Shown: positions 34,624 through 46,510 of the stretch, one piece after another | Position numbering within the stretch: the stretch's first letter is position 1 | Layout of the letters: each line of letters opens with the position of its first letter | Position numbers and translations under genes: made by a program | NCBI GenBank assembly: GCA_012064415.1 | Contig: SSNU01000107.1 | Coordinates: forward strand, 1-64,000 | Direction of reading: 5' to 3' | DNA length: 64,000 nucleotides | Origin: Gyrodactylus bullatarudis | Lineage: Eukaryota; Platyhelminthes; Monogenea; Gyrodactylidea; Gyrodactylidae | Notes under the pieces: model-generated | Databases searched by the model: none | Told to the model about the DNA's origin: nothing | What the model saw: only the letters and a program-made list of their open reading frames with translations

Positions 34624-35580
34624 GTGACCCACAATAACAAAAATAATATGACATGTGAAGCCTTACAAAATATCTTCATGTCAACTTTCAACAATTCTGC
34701 TCCAGTAAACACCCAAGCATTCATCCATTGTGATTCATGCTCTAATTATCAAAATAATACCTTTATGAGTTTTTCTGAGTTCAACGAATTATTAAGAAAA
34801 CACAAGAATAAAAACACTAAAGATTCTTGTATAATTAGTGTCTCAAGAAAATTATTGGCTCAATTCTTTTCATTGAAATTCTTGGTATAATTGACATAGA
34901 AAAAATAGATCCTAATCAACATAGATTCTGTAGAGGCAAATCCTGTGAGACCAATATTTTTAATTTCCTGAATTATGTATCATTTTTTAACAAGTATAAA
35001 AAGAAATCTAACGTAATTTATATTAACTTTTCTAAAGCCTTTGACAAAATCTATATTCACAAAATTATTGAAATCTGTCACCACCACGGAGTATGTTCAC
35101 ATCTCCTAGAAATGCTAAAAATATATCTAACGAAACGTAAACAATATGTGTCCTTTGAAAATATAGACTCATTACCTGAATTAATTACTTCAGGTGTACC
35201 ACAAGGCTCCTAAGTAGGTCCTCTACTATTTAATATTGTCTTTTCTCAAATAAATGTCACTGGAGCTAAGATCTTCAATTATGCTGATGATATGAAGATT
35301 GTCTATAGCTTTGATGACGTTATCGACATTGATTTCATTAACACGTCTCTAAAAATTCTTTCAAATGATTTAATAGCCTTAGGGCTAAGCATCAATGAGA
35401 GTAAAACTTTCTTCGTAACACCTTTTACAACGATCCCAAGAAAATTTACTTGTAAATGAAAAAAAATCGATCCTAAATTCACAATGCGTGACTTGGGAGT
35501 TGAATATAATAACTTTTTGACTTTACAGAATATTATAAAGATATCCATAGATCCTTCATATCAAGATGCATACATAACGA
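34624..35580 (+). pseudogene. LINE reverse transcriptase, degenerate
   Basis: Segments in shifting frames carry QHRFCRGKSCETNIF, YINFSKAFDKI (motif A), SGVPQGS, a stop, VGPLLFNI, and NYADDMKIVY (catalytic ADD), then LGLSINESKTF. The order fits an APE-type LINE RT (CR1/Jockey-like). The endonuclease and C-terminus are missing. It abuts a hAT relic at 35587. Confidence 0.8.
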
Positions 35581-35586
35581 AAAATC

Positions 35587-36731
35587 ATGAGTTATTCAGC
35601 TTCATTTATTCAAAATTGTGATGATAAAATTCATAAGGAATTAGCAGAACTATTCTTGAGTCTTGTATTGCCATTCACAAAGCTTAAAAACCCTAAAGTA
35701 AAGTCTTTCTTCATGACAAATTTTTCATTTAACATTCTCTCTCATGAATTCTATCGGAATTATGTCAATGAATTGTATGAAAAAAAACTAGAAATATTGA
35801 AAACGGATAAGCTGAAAAGCCGATGAATCTCAAATAAACGGACAGAAGTATCTAAATTTCTTGGGTGGAGATTTAACGAAGCCACAAATTTCCTCAATAC
35901 TAAGGTCCTATCGTTTATCTGAATCCCTGACTTCTGCGAAACTTATTCAATACATAAACAAAACAGTTGTTGCTCTTGATATATCACCTTAAAAACTTAA
36001 ATTTGCTGATAACAGATGCAGCAAAATATAAACTGCTGCTACTACTCATCTCAAAATGAGTTATCCTAATTTATTTCATATCACTTGTCTTGCTCATTTA
36101 CTACACAATTTGGCTATGAAAATAAAGGATTCTTACGGTACGGTGAATGAGTTAATATCCACGGTGAGAGCTCTAGTAGTTAAAAATCGACATCATCAAG
36201 TTATGTTTGATGAAATTGGTCAACCTCCTGCACCAATAGTCACAAGATGGGGAAGCTGGCTTGAAGTTCCCCAATACTGCAGCCAGAATTTTCCTAAAAT
36301 TAAACAAATTGTTACAAGAATGACAGAAAAAACTGAAACCGTAATAAAAGATAAACAAGCAGTTGGATAGTCTGATAGTTGATTTGTCAGAGATTCTAAT
36401 TAACTATGGACCAATTTTACCACTCATAAATAAGTTTGAGTCTAAATCACTGACAATCCATGAAGGTTTCAATATTCTTCAGAATCTCAATTTTTCTGAA
36501 GATCTTATTTGCTTGAAAGATTATCTTCAAAAGCGCCTTAAGAAAAATCTCATTTCGGAAATAATTTACTGGAGCAATCCGAGTATTTCTACTCATCAGT
36601 ATTGCCTAATGTTAACTACACAATGTACTTCTTGTGATTTTGAGAGAACTTTCTCAAGAATGAAATATTTTCTAAACAATAGAGGCCAATTCAAAGATGA
36701 TAGATTTGAGAATTATGTTTTTTTATATCTA
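35587..36731 (+). pseudogene. hAT transposase relic
   Basis: Three segments: 35587-35826 (LPFTKLKNPKVKSFF, YRNYVNELYEKK), 36056-36370 (HITCLAHLLHNLAMKI, APIVTRWGSWLE) and 36363-36764 (dimerisation region SCDFERTFSRMKYFLNNRGQ then ENYVFLYL). The order is typical of hAT/ZBED-like transposases of the CGBP1-neighbour type. Frameshifts and stops separate the pieces. The final residues of the last ORF come from the MITE that begins at 36732. Confidence 0.75.
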
Positions 36732-37899
36732 CAGGTAAAACCCCCTGAAAGTAGAACAGATTAATATCAATCGGGATAGTAGGCTTATTATATAGGGTCT
36801 TTTGGGGAGAAGACTAGTGTCGTTTCATTGGTCAGTCCCTATAGACCAATCAGAGTCGAGTATATATTTTCGTAATTTTCTGAAGTCATTTTGATCTGTA
36901 AGATAAATCTTTTTACATGAATGACAAGAGAATTCTTCGGGCTATCTTAAAAATAATTTTCCTAGCATACTGAATAAAAAACTTCTATATTTAAATTTTT
37001 TAGATAATATGAGTAGCACCATTCGAAAGAGCAAAAAAAGTTATGTACATTGTCAAATCTTCTATAAACCACAATTAAAACTGTAGGAATATTTTGATTT
37101 CGAAGTTAGATTCCGATTTGATAGATGAAACGAAGGTTAAAAATCATTTCAATCGAAATTCTGAATTCTGATTCCCCTGCCCACCCTAATTACGAATAAA
37201 TCTATCCTTGAATACATATTACGTCATGGCTATGACCCCCAATGCATTAATGTGCGATAAACTATAGACCCCTTTTTCATTCAAAAAACAATGATTGCAT
37301 ATGGTGATAACTTTAATCATGGGGGAATAGTGTGTTAAGATTCCATTCAATAGTCTTTAGAGTATGAAAAACATTACGCTTCTCAGTCTTAGTTCATTGA
37401 TAATTGTTCCATGCAACCTTTCGATCGGCTTCAACCAATCAGCCGATTGGGCAGGGGAATCAGAATTCAGAATTTCGATTGAAATGATTTTTAACCTTCG
37501 TTTCATCTATCAAATCGGAATCTAACTTCGAAATCAAAATATTCCTACAGTTTTAATTGTGGTTTATAGAAGATTTGACAATGTACATAACTTTTTTTGC
37601 TCTTTCGAATGGTGCTACTCATATTATCTAAAAAATTTAAATATAGAAGTTTTTTATTCAGTATGCTAGGAAAATTATTTTTAAGATAGCCCGAAGAATT
37701 CTCTTGTCATTCATGTAAAAAGATTTATCTTACAGATCAAAATGACTTCAGAAAATTACGAAAATATATACTCGACTCTGATTGGTCTATAGGGACTGAC
37801 CAATGAAACGACACTAGTCTTCTCCCCAAAAGACCCTATATAATAAGCCTACTATCCCGATTGATATTAATCTGTTCTACTTTCAGGGGGTTTTACCTG
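36732..37899. mobile_element. Mariner-type MITE, 1168 bp, 452-bp near-perfect TIRs
   Basis: Arms 36732-37183 and 37448-37899 are essentially identical inverted copies beginning CAGGTAAAACCCCCTGAAAG, flanked by TA (36730-36731, 37900-37901). Each arm holds ATTGG and TATATAA (37837-37843 on the right) pointing outward. The 264-bp centre has no ORF. The arm identity implies recent movement. Confidence 0.85.
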
Positions 37900-37901
37900 T
37901 A

Positions 37902-38662
37902 ACAGAATAAAAATATTTATTTCATATTAAATATTCTTTATATTACTTGAAAGTAGCAGGAAAATTTTTAAAGTCATATAATTCGACTCAAAAAATAAGT
38001 GCCTTTTTATAAGCCCCTATAAATGAGTTCTTTAGGTCATATTTTTGATGCTCTAGTGATCAGTGATCACTTATGATTTAAAATCCTGCTGTGATAAGTT
38101 AGTTCTAACAGGTTGTATCGACTTGCGGTTTTATTCTTAAAATCAAAAATAAGATATTTTGTATGTATCACACTAATTTCCGGAATAAAAATATATGTGA
38201 AATAACTAACATCATCATCCCTCTTTAATCATATTCTCTTTAATGATTTCTCGTCTGATCTTTGATAGGGATTTTATCTTAAGTTCACCAGATGTTTAAA
38301 ATTGAATTTCTTTAACTCACTTTTTTTTGGTAATTTATTTATATTTTGAAGCTCAGATTGATAACCTAAAAAAATTTAGTAAATATCTGAAACTCAAAGT
38401 GGGGATTATGAGATTATTGAAAAATCTTTACTTCCCTCTCCCAAAAATCAAACCAATCATCCTTGGGCACTTTTTAACCAGTTCATAATAATAAACAGTT
38501 CAACCTCATCCTCAGCTCCTTAAATTTCTAATTTGTGTAATGGGTTAACATCCTATGTCAACATACATACCTTCAGCCTCCAATAAATGGTATATGCTGA
38601 TGCCACAAAATCCTCTCAAAAAATAAATGTTCATACCAATATTAAAGAGAATCTGTGAACCT
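37902..38662. other. No recognisable gene
   Basis: AT-rich intron between the MITE and the piggyBac element. Confidence 0.35.
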
Positions 38663-38666
38663 TTAA

Positions 38667-41006
38667 CCCTCTCGGTCCCATGGCCAAAATGTAATGATTT
38701 CTCAAAATTTTTTTGTAATCCTATTAATCAGACCCTTGTAATCAAGGTTTGTTACTATCGTTTTTTTGACAGATGACTCCTTCATGCACTTCCTGTTGAG
38801 GTCGTATACGTCCGATCGGGACTAAGAGGGTTAGAAAAAATCTTAATCTACTTGTGTGCGAGAAAATTTTAATTAATATAATGATAAGCATCTCTTTATT
38901 ATTTATCATGAAACATTTTAAAACAATTATTAGAAGAATTAATACACAAGAATTTTTTACAATGTGCACAGAAATAATAACTTTTTTTCTTGCAAACTAC
39001 ACATATTCTTCTATCTTTATCAAGTTCAACTTTCAGAGGTAAATGGTTCAAATCAGGCTCAATGCTCCTATTCGAAAGATTGAGGATTTCTTCAGCCTTT
39101 TCTTTGTATGATTTACGGCGAGGTCTAAAATTATTTTCAGGATCTGCTTCCAATCTTCTTTTTCTAGATTCAAGTTTGGCATCTTCGACTAATTCGTTAG
39201 ACAATTTTAGTTGAAATTCCAAAAGGTCCATGGATTTATTCTCTTCAGTATTTTTCTTATAGACAAGCCAGGAATTTATAACGGCTGAATTCAAAATCCA
39301 TCTAAAAATACTTGAGTACCAATACTTGTTCTATGTTCCAGTCTATACAAAACTTGATAGCTATCGAAGAAATCAACAGATCCCATTCCACTGTTGTAAT
39401 TTTGCACCCTATAGGGAACTTGTACATCTTCAACCTTCTTAGATTTTGAGTTCCATTTTCTTTTGATGGCTATTGGTTTTTTAGATGCTAAGGTTGATGA
39501 GATTGTAACAGCTCGATTATCGTACCAGCGCAAAAGAAATACTTTTTCTAAATGTGAATATATAAGATCATAAGAGCCTCGGCCTTTTAATTTGAGTTCT
39601 TTTTCAGAAAGTAGTTCTTTTCCTAATATTTTGAGTCGGTTTGATCTGACAGTTCCAGTGCTATGAATTCCACGTGATAACAAAGACTTTTGCAGTGGAA
39701 TGCTGGTGAAATAGTTATCAAAACATACGATATGATTCTTATTTTCAGGCAAATTTTGGCAGACTTTTAGAACATAATCTCCTGATGACATACCACACAA
39801 TTGTTCAAGATCTGGGGTTTTTCCATCATAAATAAAATAATCATGCATGAAACCATCATCTCCGTTCCTAGAAAAAACTTTAATGCCCCATTTCGTTGGC
39901 TTACATGGCAAATATTGTTTTAACCGTGACCTTCCTTTAAATGGAATCATCTGTTCATCAACAGATTGAGTTTGAGACTGCTGGGTATATGAAGTGCAAT
40001 TTTTTCGAAATAACTCTGAGAATTCTCTTATTTTATATAGTCGATCAGATAAATTAATTTGATTATTATCAGAGAAGTGAAGATTTTGTTGCCAGTCATA
40101 AAAACGGTTTCGCGAAATCAAATTGGACATTGACCCAATTCTCGTTTCATCAGACCAGTACATGCGGAATCTAGGTAACTTGATAATACCCATTTTTAGT
40201 AAAACAGCAATATATATTTTTGCTTCGCTAATGCTGCCTCCAAGTACACGACAATTTTGAGTGGCATACCTGTTAGATTGATAAACCATCAAAGAAATCA
40301 TTTCAACAGAAAAAAATTGATAGAAGTAATCCAGAATTGTTTTTTGTGGCATTTTTAAGTTGGTCACTGCGTTAAAATCCAATTCATATTTTGGGTGATT
40401 CCTAGTATCTCTCATATCTATATTGGGAACCAAATAGGCTTCATCAAAGATCAGCAAACTTGAATCAGGATCATCGGATTCTGTCTCAAAATGATTATCT
40501 ATATTATGAATAGCTTCGATATAATTTTCTAATTCGTTATCTGAATTATCTGCATTTGGAATTAGGGTTAAAGAATAAATAGTCCCATTTCTTGTTTTTC
40601 TTACATCAAATTCACTTTCCATACCGTTTAGTCCCGATAGGTCGTATACGACCTCGACTTATATTGTGTATAAAGTTTTTAGAACCAATCGTTTTTAAGT
40701 GTAATGGGATATATATGTATTTGAACTATTGTAAAATATGATGAAAAAAACCTTAACATTTTATGACAATAATTAACGAAGATAATTAGCCCAGAAACTA
40801 AGCTAAAATATTGACATCTTAGGAACAAAATCAAAGACTCGAAAAAGGTGCTAATTAGCACTAAAAATATGCAAATTACCTATCATTAGATAGATAATGA
40901 ACTATAGTTACATTATAATAAATTTATTTCATCATAACTAATAAAACCTAGGAATAATTCAATAAAATTCAGGCGAGGTCGTATACGACCTCTGGGACGG
41001 AGAGGG
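38667..41006 (-). mobile_element. piggyBac transposon, 2340 bp, TTAA target duplication
   Basis: TTAA lies on both sides (38663-38666, 41007-41010). The termini CCCTCTCGGTCCCA and, inverted, CCCTCTCCGTCCCA form 14-bp TIRs with one mismatch. The palindrome AGGTCGTATACGACCT recurs at about 40640 and 40976, with a partial copy near 38800, as subterminal repeats. An internal near-copy of the terminus (GGGACTAAGAGGGTTA) sits near 38820. The transposase is inside on the minus strand. Confidence 0.9.
38899..40622 (-). pseudogene. piggyBac transposase, nearly full length, one frameshift
   Basis: The first frame (40622-39291) has the acidic N-terminus, then SVDEQMIPFKGRSRLKQYLP with D1, VCFDNYFTS with D2, and YNSGMGSVDFFDSY with D3. 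One shift near 39335 moves reading into the second frame (39294-38899), which continues through INSWLVYKK to the C-terminal zinc finger (ICVVCKKKSYYFCAHC, then C...C...H). All catalytic residues and the cysteine finger are visible, with only the shift breaking it. The upstream ATG at 40622 sits just inside the right subterminal repeat. Confidence 0.88.
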
Positions 41007-41328
41007 TTAATATGAGGTATTACACATCAACATGAGTTGAACTACTATCTGACTATGTTAAATTGAGACTTAAGTCCTCATTAAAACTTTGGTATAACAT
41101 TTTTCCTTGCATTTGGAGGAAAAATTGTGATCTATAAAAAATTACTAAAACAAAAAGTTTAAATTTGTTGCACATTGTAATGATTGGTGGATTTTTTCAT
41201 TTTTATCAATTTTTTTATGACTGAATATAAAAGAGTCTGCTAGTGAGTTTCAACATTTTTTCATTGGATCAATATTTTTTGTCGTTGGATAAATATTCAT
41301 TATTCATATAATTATCAAAAAATCTTAC

Positions 41329-41367
41329 TTTCTGAAGATATATTTTTTTCTTGATCCTCATCTTGAT
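41329..41367 (-). CDS. Candidate 39-bp micro-exon of the modular gene
   Basis: On the minus strand a pyrimidine tract (GTTTCTTTTTTAAAAG) precedes 39 bp that end at GTAAGA. It starts with AT and ends with A, so it is phase 1 on both sides and divisible by three like the confirmed exons. It would encode an acidic linker (QDEDQEKNISSE) between modules 2 and 3 without a stop. It does not look like a module, so it may be chance. Confidence 0.35.
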
Positions 41368-41370
41368 CTT

Positions 41371-41933
41371 TTAAAAAAGAAACAGTTAATATTTTTTACA
41401 TGTTTTTAAGGGAAAATATAAAGTTCGTATTTAATTCCGATTTGCTTCAGAAGATAGGATCAAAAAGGATTAATAAAATGTTGAAGCTTGATTTTTTTCT
41501 CATTTCTTCTTAGTACCTGCTAAAATTCTCTTTGGGATCTACCAAGCTGTATAAATTCAGATAATTTTTTTAGAAAGCTCAGTCAAGTGACTTGTTTAAA
41601 AATAAATAATTAACTCTCGGACAATCAGAATCTAGCAGTATTACCCCAAAAAGATGCTGCGCATTATTGAAATAGAATAAAAATTTTTATTGAACAATAC
41701 ATAATTCAATTAGGGATAATTTTTCTCATAATTCTTTCAAAATGAGTTGAATCATGACTAAGGAGTGAAACCCATAGTAATACCATCTTTTTGAAATAAA
41801 GATTTTACTGAATTGATCAAGGACGATCAACACAACTAATTTTCGACATTATAAATCTATGATCTGCTTAATGTTGACATTTTAATTGCTGAATTATAAT
41901 GAATATATTGTCAAAAAAATTTCACATTTTGAT
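41371..41933. other. No recognisable gene
   Basis: AT-rich intron sequence between the micro-exon candidate and the inverted repeat. Confidence 0.35.
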
Positions 41934-44213
41934 TGAAATATGATATGCAAGCCAAGTTTTCAAGAACTTTTTAATATTTTCAACGTTCCATATGGTTCCA
42001 TTTGGAAAGAATTCTCTTTTGAAGGATAATTCTGGACCCCATGTCAACTATAGGTTATCATCTTTGCCGCTCGCATCAGCATCATTTGAAGAGAAAATTT
42101 TCAAGAGCTGAGGTTTTGAATTCTCTGCACAAAAAAGAAGAATAGATTTGCGAATCAGTGAAAAATGTTCTAAAATAAGTTTTATAATAAATTTTATTAA
42201 AACAATATATTATTCAATATTAAAATTCTCAGCCATGATCATCCAAACGTTTCGACGGTGATTGTCTTCGCACGCCTTCTTCAGTGGTACGACAAGTTTA
42301 TCAAAAACAAAATACTATTTATGTATAGTGGTCGACAAAATAAAAGTTTTCACTCAAAAATCTCGTTTTCTCAGCTATCTAGTATGCTAGAAAGATGTGA
42401 TACACAACAGTCGAAAGAGAAAAAAATTCACTACAAGATCATTAGAAAAGTTATATTAACTATGTATTCATAAATTGAAAAATACAAATTTACGTTTTTT
42501 TATTCATATGTAAAACGATAAAATAAAATTCTCAGATCCATTTAGTGAAATTGCCTTCGCACAAAACAACATTTAAACATCTTTTCATCATAAACTTATA
42601 CGGATTCCTTACTGATTCAATTACTATTAAATTTCACTCAGTTAAATTTGATATGACCAATTCTGTTCCTATAGAATATTGCTTCCCGTTCGCATTAACT
42701 TCTTGAGCTGGAATTTATAAAATGAATGAATGAATGAAAAATTTTATTGAACAACACATATGTTCTCCTTTAAAATTTTCATTTTCATATAGAATAGTTG
42801 ATAGAAATTAATCTTCTCACAAAATAAGTATAATAAGTTAATATTTATAACTCTATGTTTATATAAGAATAATATAATAAATGCATCTTGTTAATATGTT
42901 TTCTTTCTTTCGTTGATAAAGAGTTGGTACATATATGATAACTAGTATCAAAGCATTTGTAATTTACGGTCAGGCATTATACCTTATGAAGATAAATAGT
43001 ATTTTGTTACAATCTGTTCATTACTTTCTCTTCATTTATATTGTTTCTCTTCCTGAAACAATCACTTTATATCAGTTAATCGTTCATTATGAATTACATT
43101 TAATCTACATGTCCCTTTTTTAAATTTGTTGATAATAATAATAACTCCAGTTTGTATTCATTTTAGAAATATTTTCACAAGCTGATGGTGACGATTCCCC
43201 CAGCAATGGACAGCCTTCTATTCTGTGTATATGATTTTTTTTGTAATTAATTATGGGCTGAAAAATATCATGAAGAGAGCAGTACATTATTTTTTTTTCG
43301 TCTTTGCAATGGCTCAAGATACATGATATTTCAAGCTACTTTCAACAAATTAGTTTGTGACTGGTAAATTTTATCTTTTTAATTCTAATGATCAGTGAAG
43401 ACTTTGATATTTATGAAGAGTCAGTAAAGGGTTTTCAATGGGCTTCAAATGAGGACTTTTAACAGACTAAGGTAATAATTCAACTCCTTGCTCCTTAAAC
43501 CAACTCAATGGCGGTCTAAATCTATGACAAGGTACATTGTCTTGCTAAAATACGAGACCCATATTTTTTTATCCCCTCTTTAGAAGGATCTAATTGATCC
43601 ACTAAATGGATCTGAGAATTTTATTTTATCGTTTTACATATGAATAAAAAAACGTAAATTTGTATTTTTCAATTTATGAATACATAGTTAATATAACTTT
43701 TCTAATGATCTTGTAGTGAATTTTTTTCTCTTTCGACTGTTGTGTATCACATCTTTCTAGCATACTAGATAGCTGAGAAAACGAGATTTTTGAGTGAAAA
43801 CTTTTATTTTGTCGACCACTATACATAAATAGTATTTTGTTTTTGATAAACTTGTCGTACCACTGAAGAAGGCGTGCGAAGACAATCACCGTCGAAACGT
43901 TTGGATGATCATGGCTGAGAATTTTAATATTGAATAATATATTGTTTTAATAAAATTTATTATAAAACTTATTTTAGAACATTTTTCACTGATTCGCAAA
44001 TCTATTCTTCTTTTTTGTGCAGAGAATTCAAAACCTCAGCTCTTGAAAATTTTCTCTTCAAATGATGCTGATGCGAGCGGCAAAGATGATAACCTATAGT
44101 TGACATGGGGTCCAGAATTATCCTTCAAAAGAGAATTCTTTCCAAATGGAACCATATGGAACGTTGAAAATATTAAAAAGTTCTTGAAAACTTGGCTTGC
44201 ATATCATATTTCA
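41934..44213. repeat. Perfect 614-bp inverted repeat with 1052-bp spacer
   Basis: Arms 41934-42547 and 43600-44213 are exact reverse complements wherever I compared them. Each arm carries a PLE-type block reading, in the right arm from 43862, CTGAAGAAGGCGTGCGAAG ... CACCGTCGAAACGTTTGG. This resembles the hammerhead-like motif at PLE ends but has a longer stem II than the compact motifs elsewhere. The right arm ends exactly at the ambiguous base N (44214). Confidence 0.85.
43470..43570 (-). pseudogene. Tc1/mariner transposase relic
   Basis: Minus-strand frame MGLVF-stop-QDNVPCHR then WFKEQGVELL, the second catalytic aspartate region (QDNxPxH) of Tc1-like transposases. Nothing else of the element is preserved; it lies in the spacer of the inverted repeat. 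Confidence 0.55.
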
Positions 44214-44214
44214 N
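44214..44214. other. Ambiguous base N at a repeat junction
   Basis: The only N I noticed in the window. It lies exactly between the end of the inverted repeat (44213) and the start of the 2-kb direct repeat (44215). Confidence 0.9.
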
Positions 44215-45465
44215 ATGAGATTGTTAAGTCTTCTTCTAATGTCATTACTAAAACCATCGCCTTTGAAGTTGAGTCTCATGAAAATTTTTGTTTTTTACAT
44301 TTCATCTGTATTGACATCTTTATCCCTATTCTCTGAAATATTGATGAATTTGTCTACAAATTTCTTAATTAAAATAATTCGCGGATAAACTGACTATTAA
44401 TTAAGTTCTTCATCATAAAAACAATGGATTAATGTAACGCTTAACGAATTATAACAGATGAGAATGTTAGCGAAATTTGAACAGCTAAAGTTAAAGGCTA
44501 ATAAAGTATTGTACCATTTAATAATAAAATTTTAATAAAATAATTGAATATTGCCATTATTAAAACAGAGGTTTAAGTTTTTGATGAATGAATAGTTAAT
44601 GAAAAATAGTAAAATCTATTTACAAAACTTCCAATTTATGAAAAACCAAAAAGCTTCTCCATTCTTGATTTTTTTAAGTATAGAGAAGTAAAATTAAAAA
44701 TCAATTGGGCCAAGGTAACTGCAAGTCATGAAGATTCTTTTGGATATGTTGCGTCCTATTTGTGTCGAAAGTCCCATATGTGTTTAAACTCAAACGGGAC
44801 GTCCCATTTGTGTCGAAAAAAATCAGGGGGTGGGGGAAACTTTTTCTTCTCTGCCCCTTCTCGGGTTTACATTTATTTTCTTTTTTTTGTTTATTTTTAA
44901 GAGGAGAAATAAAGTATACGATATATGGAGGTGTATGCTTTTTCTCTTATACCAAATAATTATGTCAATTTAAAACCCTAAATTCAGGGAGTAAATTATA
45001 ATTATTAAGAAAAGAACAATCAAGTATTTAAAACTTTCATTACTTCTTTCCTATTGACTTTTACATTTCACAGTCCATCATTTGAGAGGCAACTGATCAA
45101 ATTGTCAGAATTAGTTTTTTCCAAATTTTTACTCGATTTTTACTCTATTTAATTTCATAAAGATAATCGATTTTTCTTTTATCGAAAATCGACCTTTCTT
45201 TCTCAAAATTACATTTTATTGTAACACTGCTATAATAGTTGATAAAAATATCTGTTGAATCAATTACAAGCTTCTTGTTATACTGTTACTTCCATTGGAC
45301 ATTATTTTCATTTTTCTTAAAAAAACCTGTATTTGTAATTAAAATTTTCTATTTTACAACATGATATGATTCAATTATAGGGTCCTTCACATTTTCTTTG
45401 GTAGACATCAAACCAATCATTTTCATGTGACATTCTTCAGATTTTTCATTGGTTAAGAAATAAAA

Positions 45466-46395
45466 TTGATTTTAGGAAGAATAGTCTTTATCATTTTAGA
45501 AATGACCGACTCTATGAAAGTACGTTTTTATGAGAAATTAGCTTCTTCAAATAAAAGTATCAATACAAAAATAATTCTTGATGCTGATTATGATGAGCAA
45601 TTAGCCAAACTGGAGACAAATACCATAACCTTTCAAGAGGATCCCCAAATCTACCGACTGAGGAAGAAGAAAGGATTTGAGATTTCCAATGGTGAAAAGA
45701 TGATATTTTCAAAAGAACCTGAAACCAAGAGGCGCTATTATGTTCGGTATTCAGGAATATTTCAAGCAATTGAGAATTTTCACATATCTCTTGGACATAG
45801 GAGTATGAAAAATACAAAAATTTCGGTGGACCAGTTATACTGCAATATTACAAGAGAGCAGATTGGAATTTACATTTCTCTATGTGAAGTTTGCATTAAG
45901 AACAGAGCTTCAAAGAAAAAAGGCATAGTGGTTAAACCAATAGTTACTGAGAAATTCAACTCTCGATGTCAAGTGGATCTAATAGATTACCAATCATCTC
46001 CTGACGGTGAATACAAATTTCTCCTTGTTTATCAGGACCATTTGACAAAGTTTGTTCTGCTGAGACCACTGAAGTCCAAAACATCGGAGAGTATTTACGA
46101 TGTTCTCTTGAATATCTTTTATGATTTTGGCCCCCCTAAAATCCTCCAGTCTGACAATGGAAGGGAATTCAGAAACAATATTATTGAATAGAAATTGCCA
46201 GAGAAGTTTCCAATGTTTGAAGCTAAGATTATTCATGGACAACCTAGGCATAGCCAAAGCCAAGGATCTGTTGAGAGAGCAAATCGAGATATTGGCGATA
46301 TGCTAAGAAAATGGATGGCAGAGAACAACTCCTCTTGGGTCGAAGCAGCAAAAGAGGTTCAACTGAGGTTTTCTGGTGAGCTTAACATCGAAGAA
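45466..46395 (+). pseudogene. Ginger/KRBA2-like integrase with in-frame amber stop (copy 1)
   Basis: The zinc-binding region HISLGHRSMKNTK...CEVCIKNRAS (HHCC) comes first, then the DDE integrase core: CQVDLIDYQSSPDG with the first D, LQSDNGREFRN with the second D, then a TAG at 46189-46191. In the same frame follow IIHGQPRHSQSQGSVERANR with the catalytic E and an EEL-like tail. The sequence breaks at about 46376, where PLE DNA begins. A possible splice acceptor (TTGATTTTAG) precedes the ORF. Its C-terminal partner domain resembles the fragment at 137-713. Confidence 0.8.
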
Positions 46396-46510
46396 ACTTA
46401 ATGCGTTGTCGATTTCGTCTTCTTTTTTATATTTGATATTTGGGTGAATTGAATTCATCTCTCTGTGAAATTCTGAAATAGATGCATTTGGTTTCATTAT
46501 GATAAAAGTA
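46376..46510 (-). pseudogene. PLE RT fragment (family A)
   Basis: Minus strand: FIIMKPNASISEFHREMNS, IHPNIKYKKEDEIDNALSFF, DVKL, the region just after the YVDD motif. It is flanked by the Ginger integrase on one side and a hAT relic on the other. Confidence 0.7.

Larger units (their letters stand above)
44215..46510 (+). repeat. Direct duplication, copy 1
   Basis: Matches 49968-52058 with a constant offset of 5753 bases up to 46177, then again from 46383 (51931) to 46510 (52058) after a 205-bp stretch missing from copy 2. I saw no mismatch in the compared parts. It contains PLE linker and 3' pieces on the minus strand, a Ginger integrase on the plus strand and a PLE RT fragment on the minus strand. 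Confidence 0.9.

Noticed and set aside
38742..39214. Plus- and minus-strand small ORFs around the piggyBac 3' end
   Set aside because: They are shadows of the transposase or run across the TIR.
42258..42473. ORF repeated at 43674-43889 as a duplicated gene
   Set aside because: The identity is explained by the 614-bp inverted repeat. The frame overlaps a PLE-type non-coding motif and resembles no protein.
44762..44959. Small ORF duplicated at 50515
   Set aside because: Identity comes from the direct duplication. A diverged inverted copy at 48.3 kb does not keep the frame.
45430..45460. Minus-strand CTGAAGA...GAAA as another hammerhead
   Set aside because: The spacer is 9 nt rather than 8, and neither stem I nor stem III pairs.
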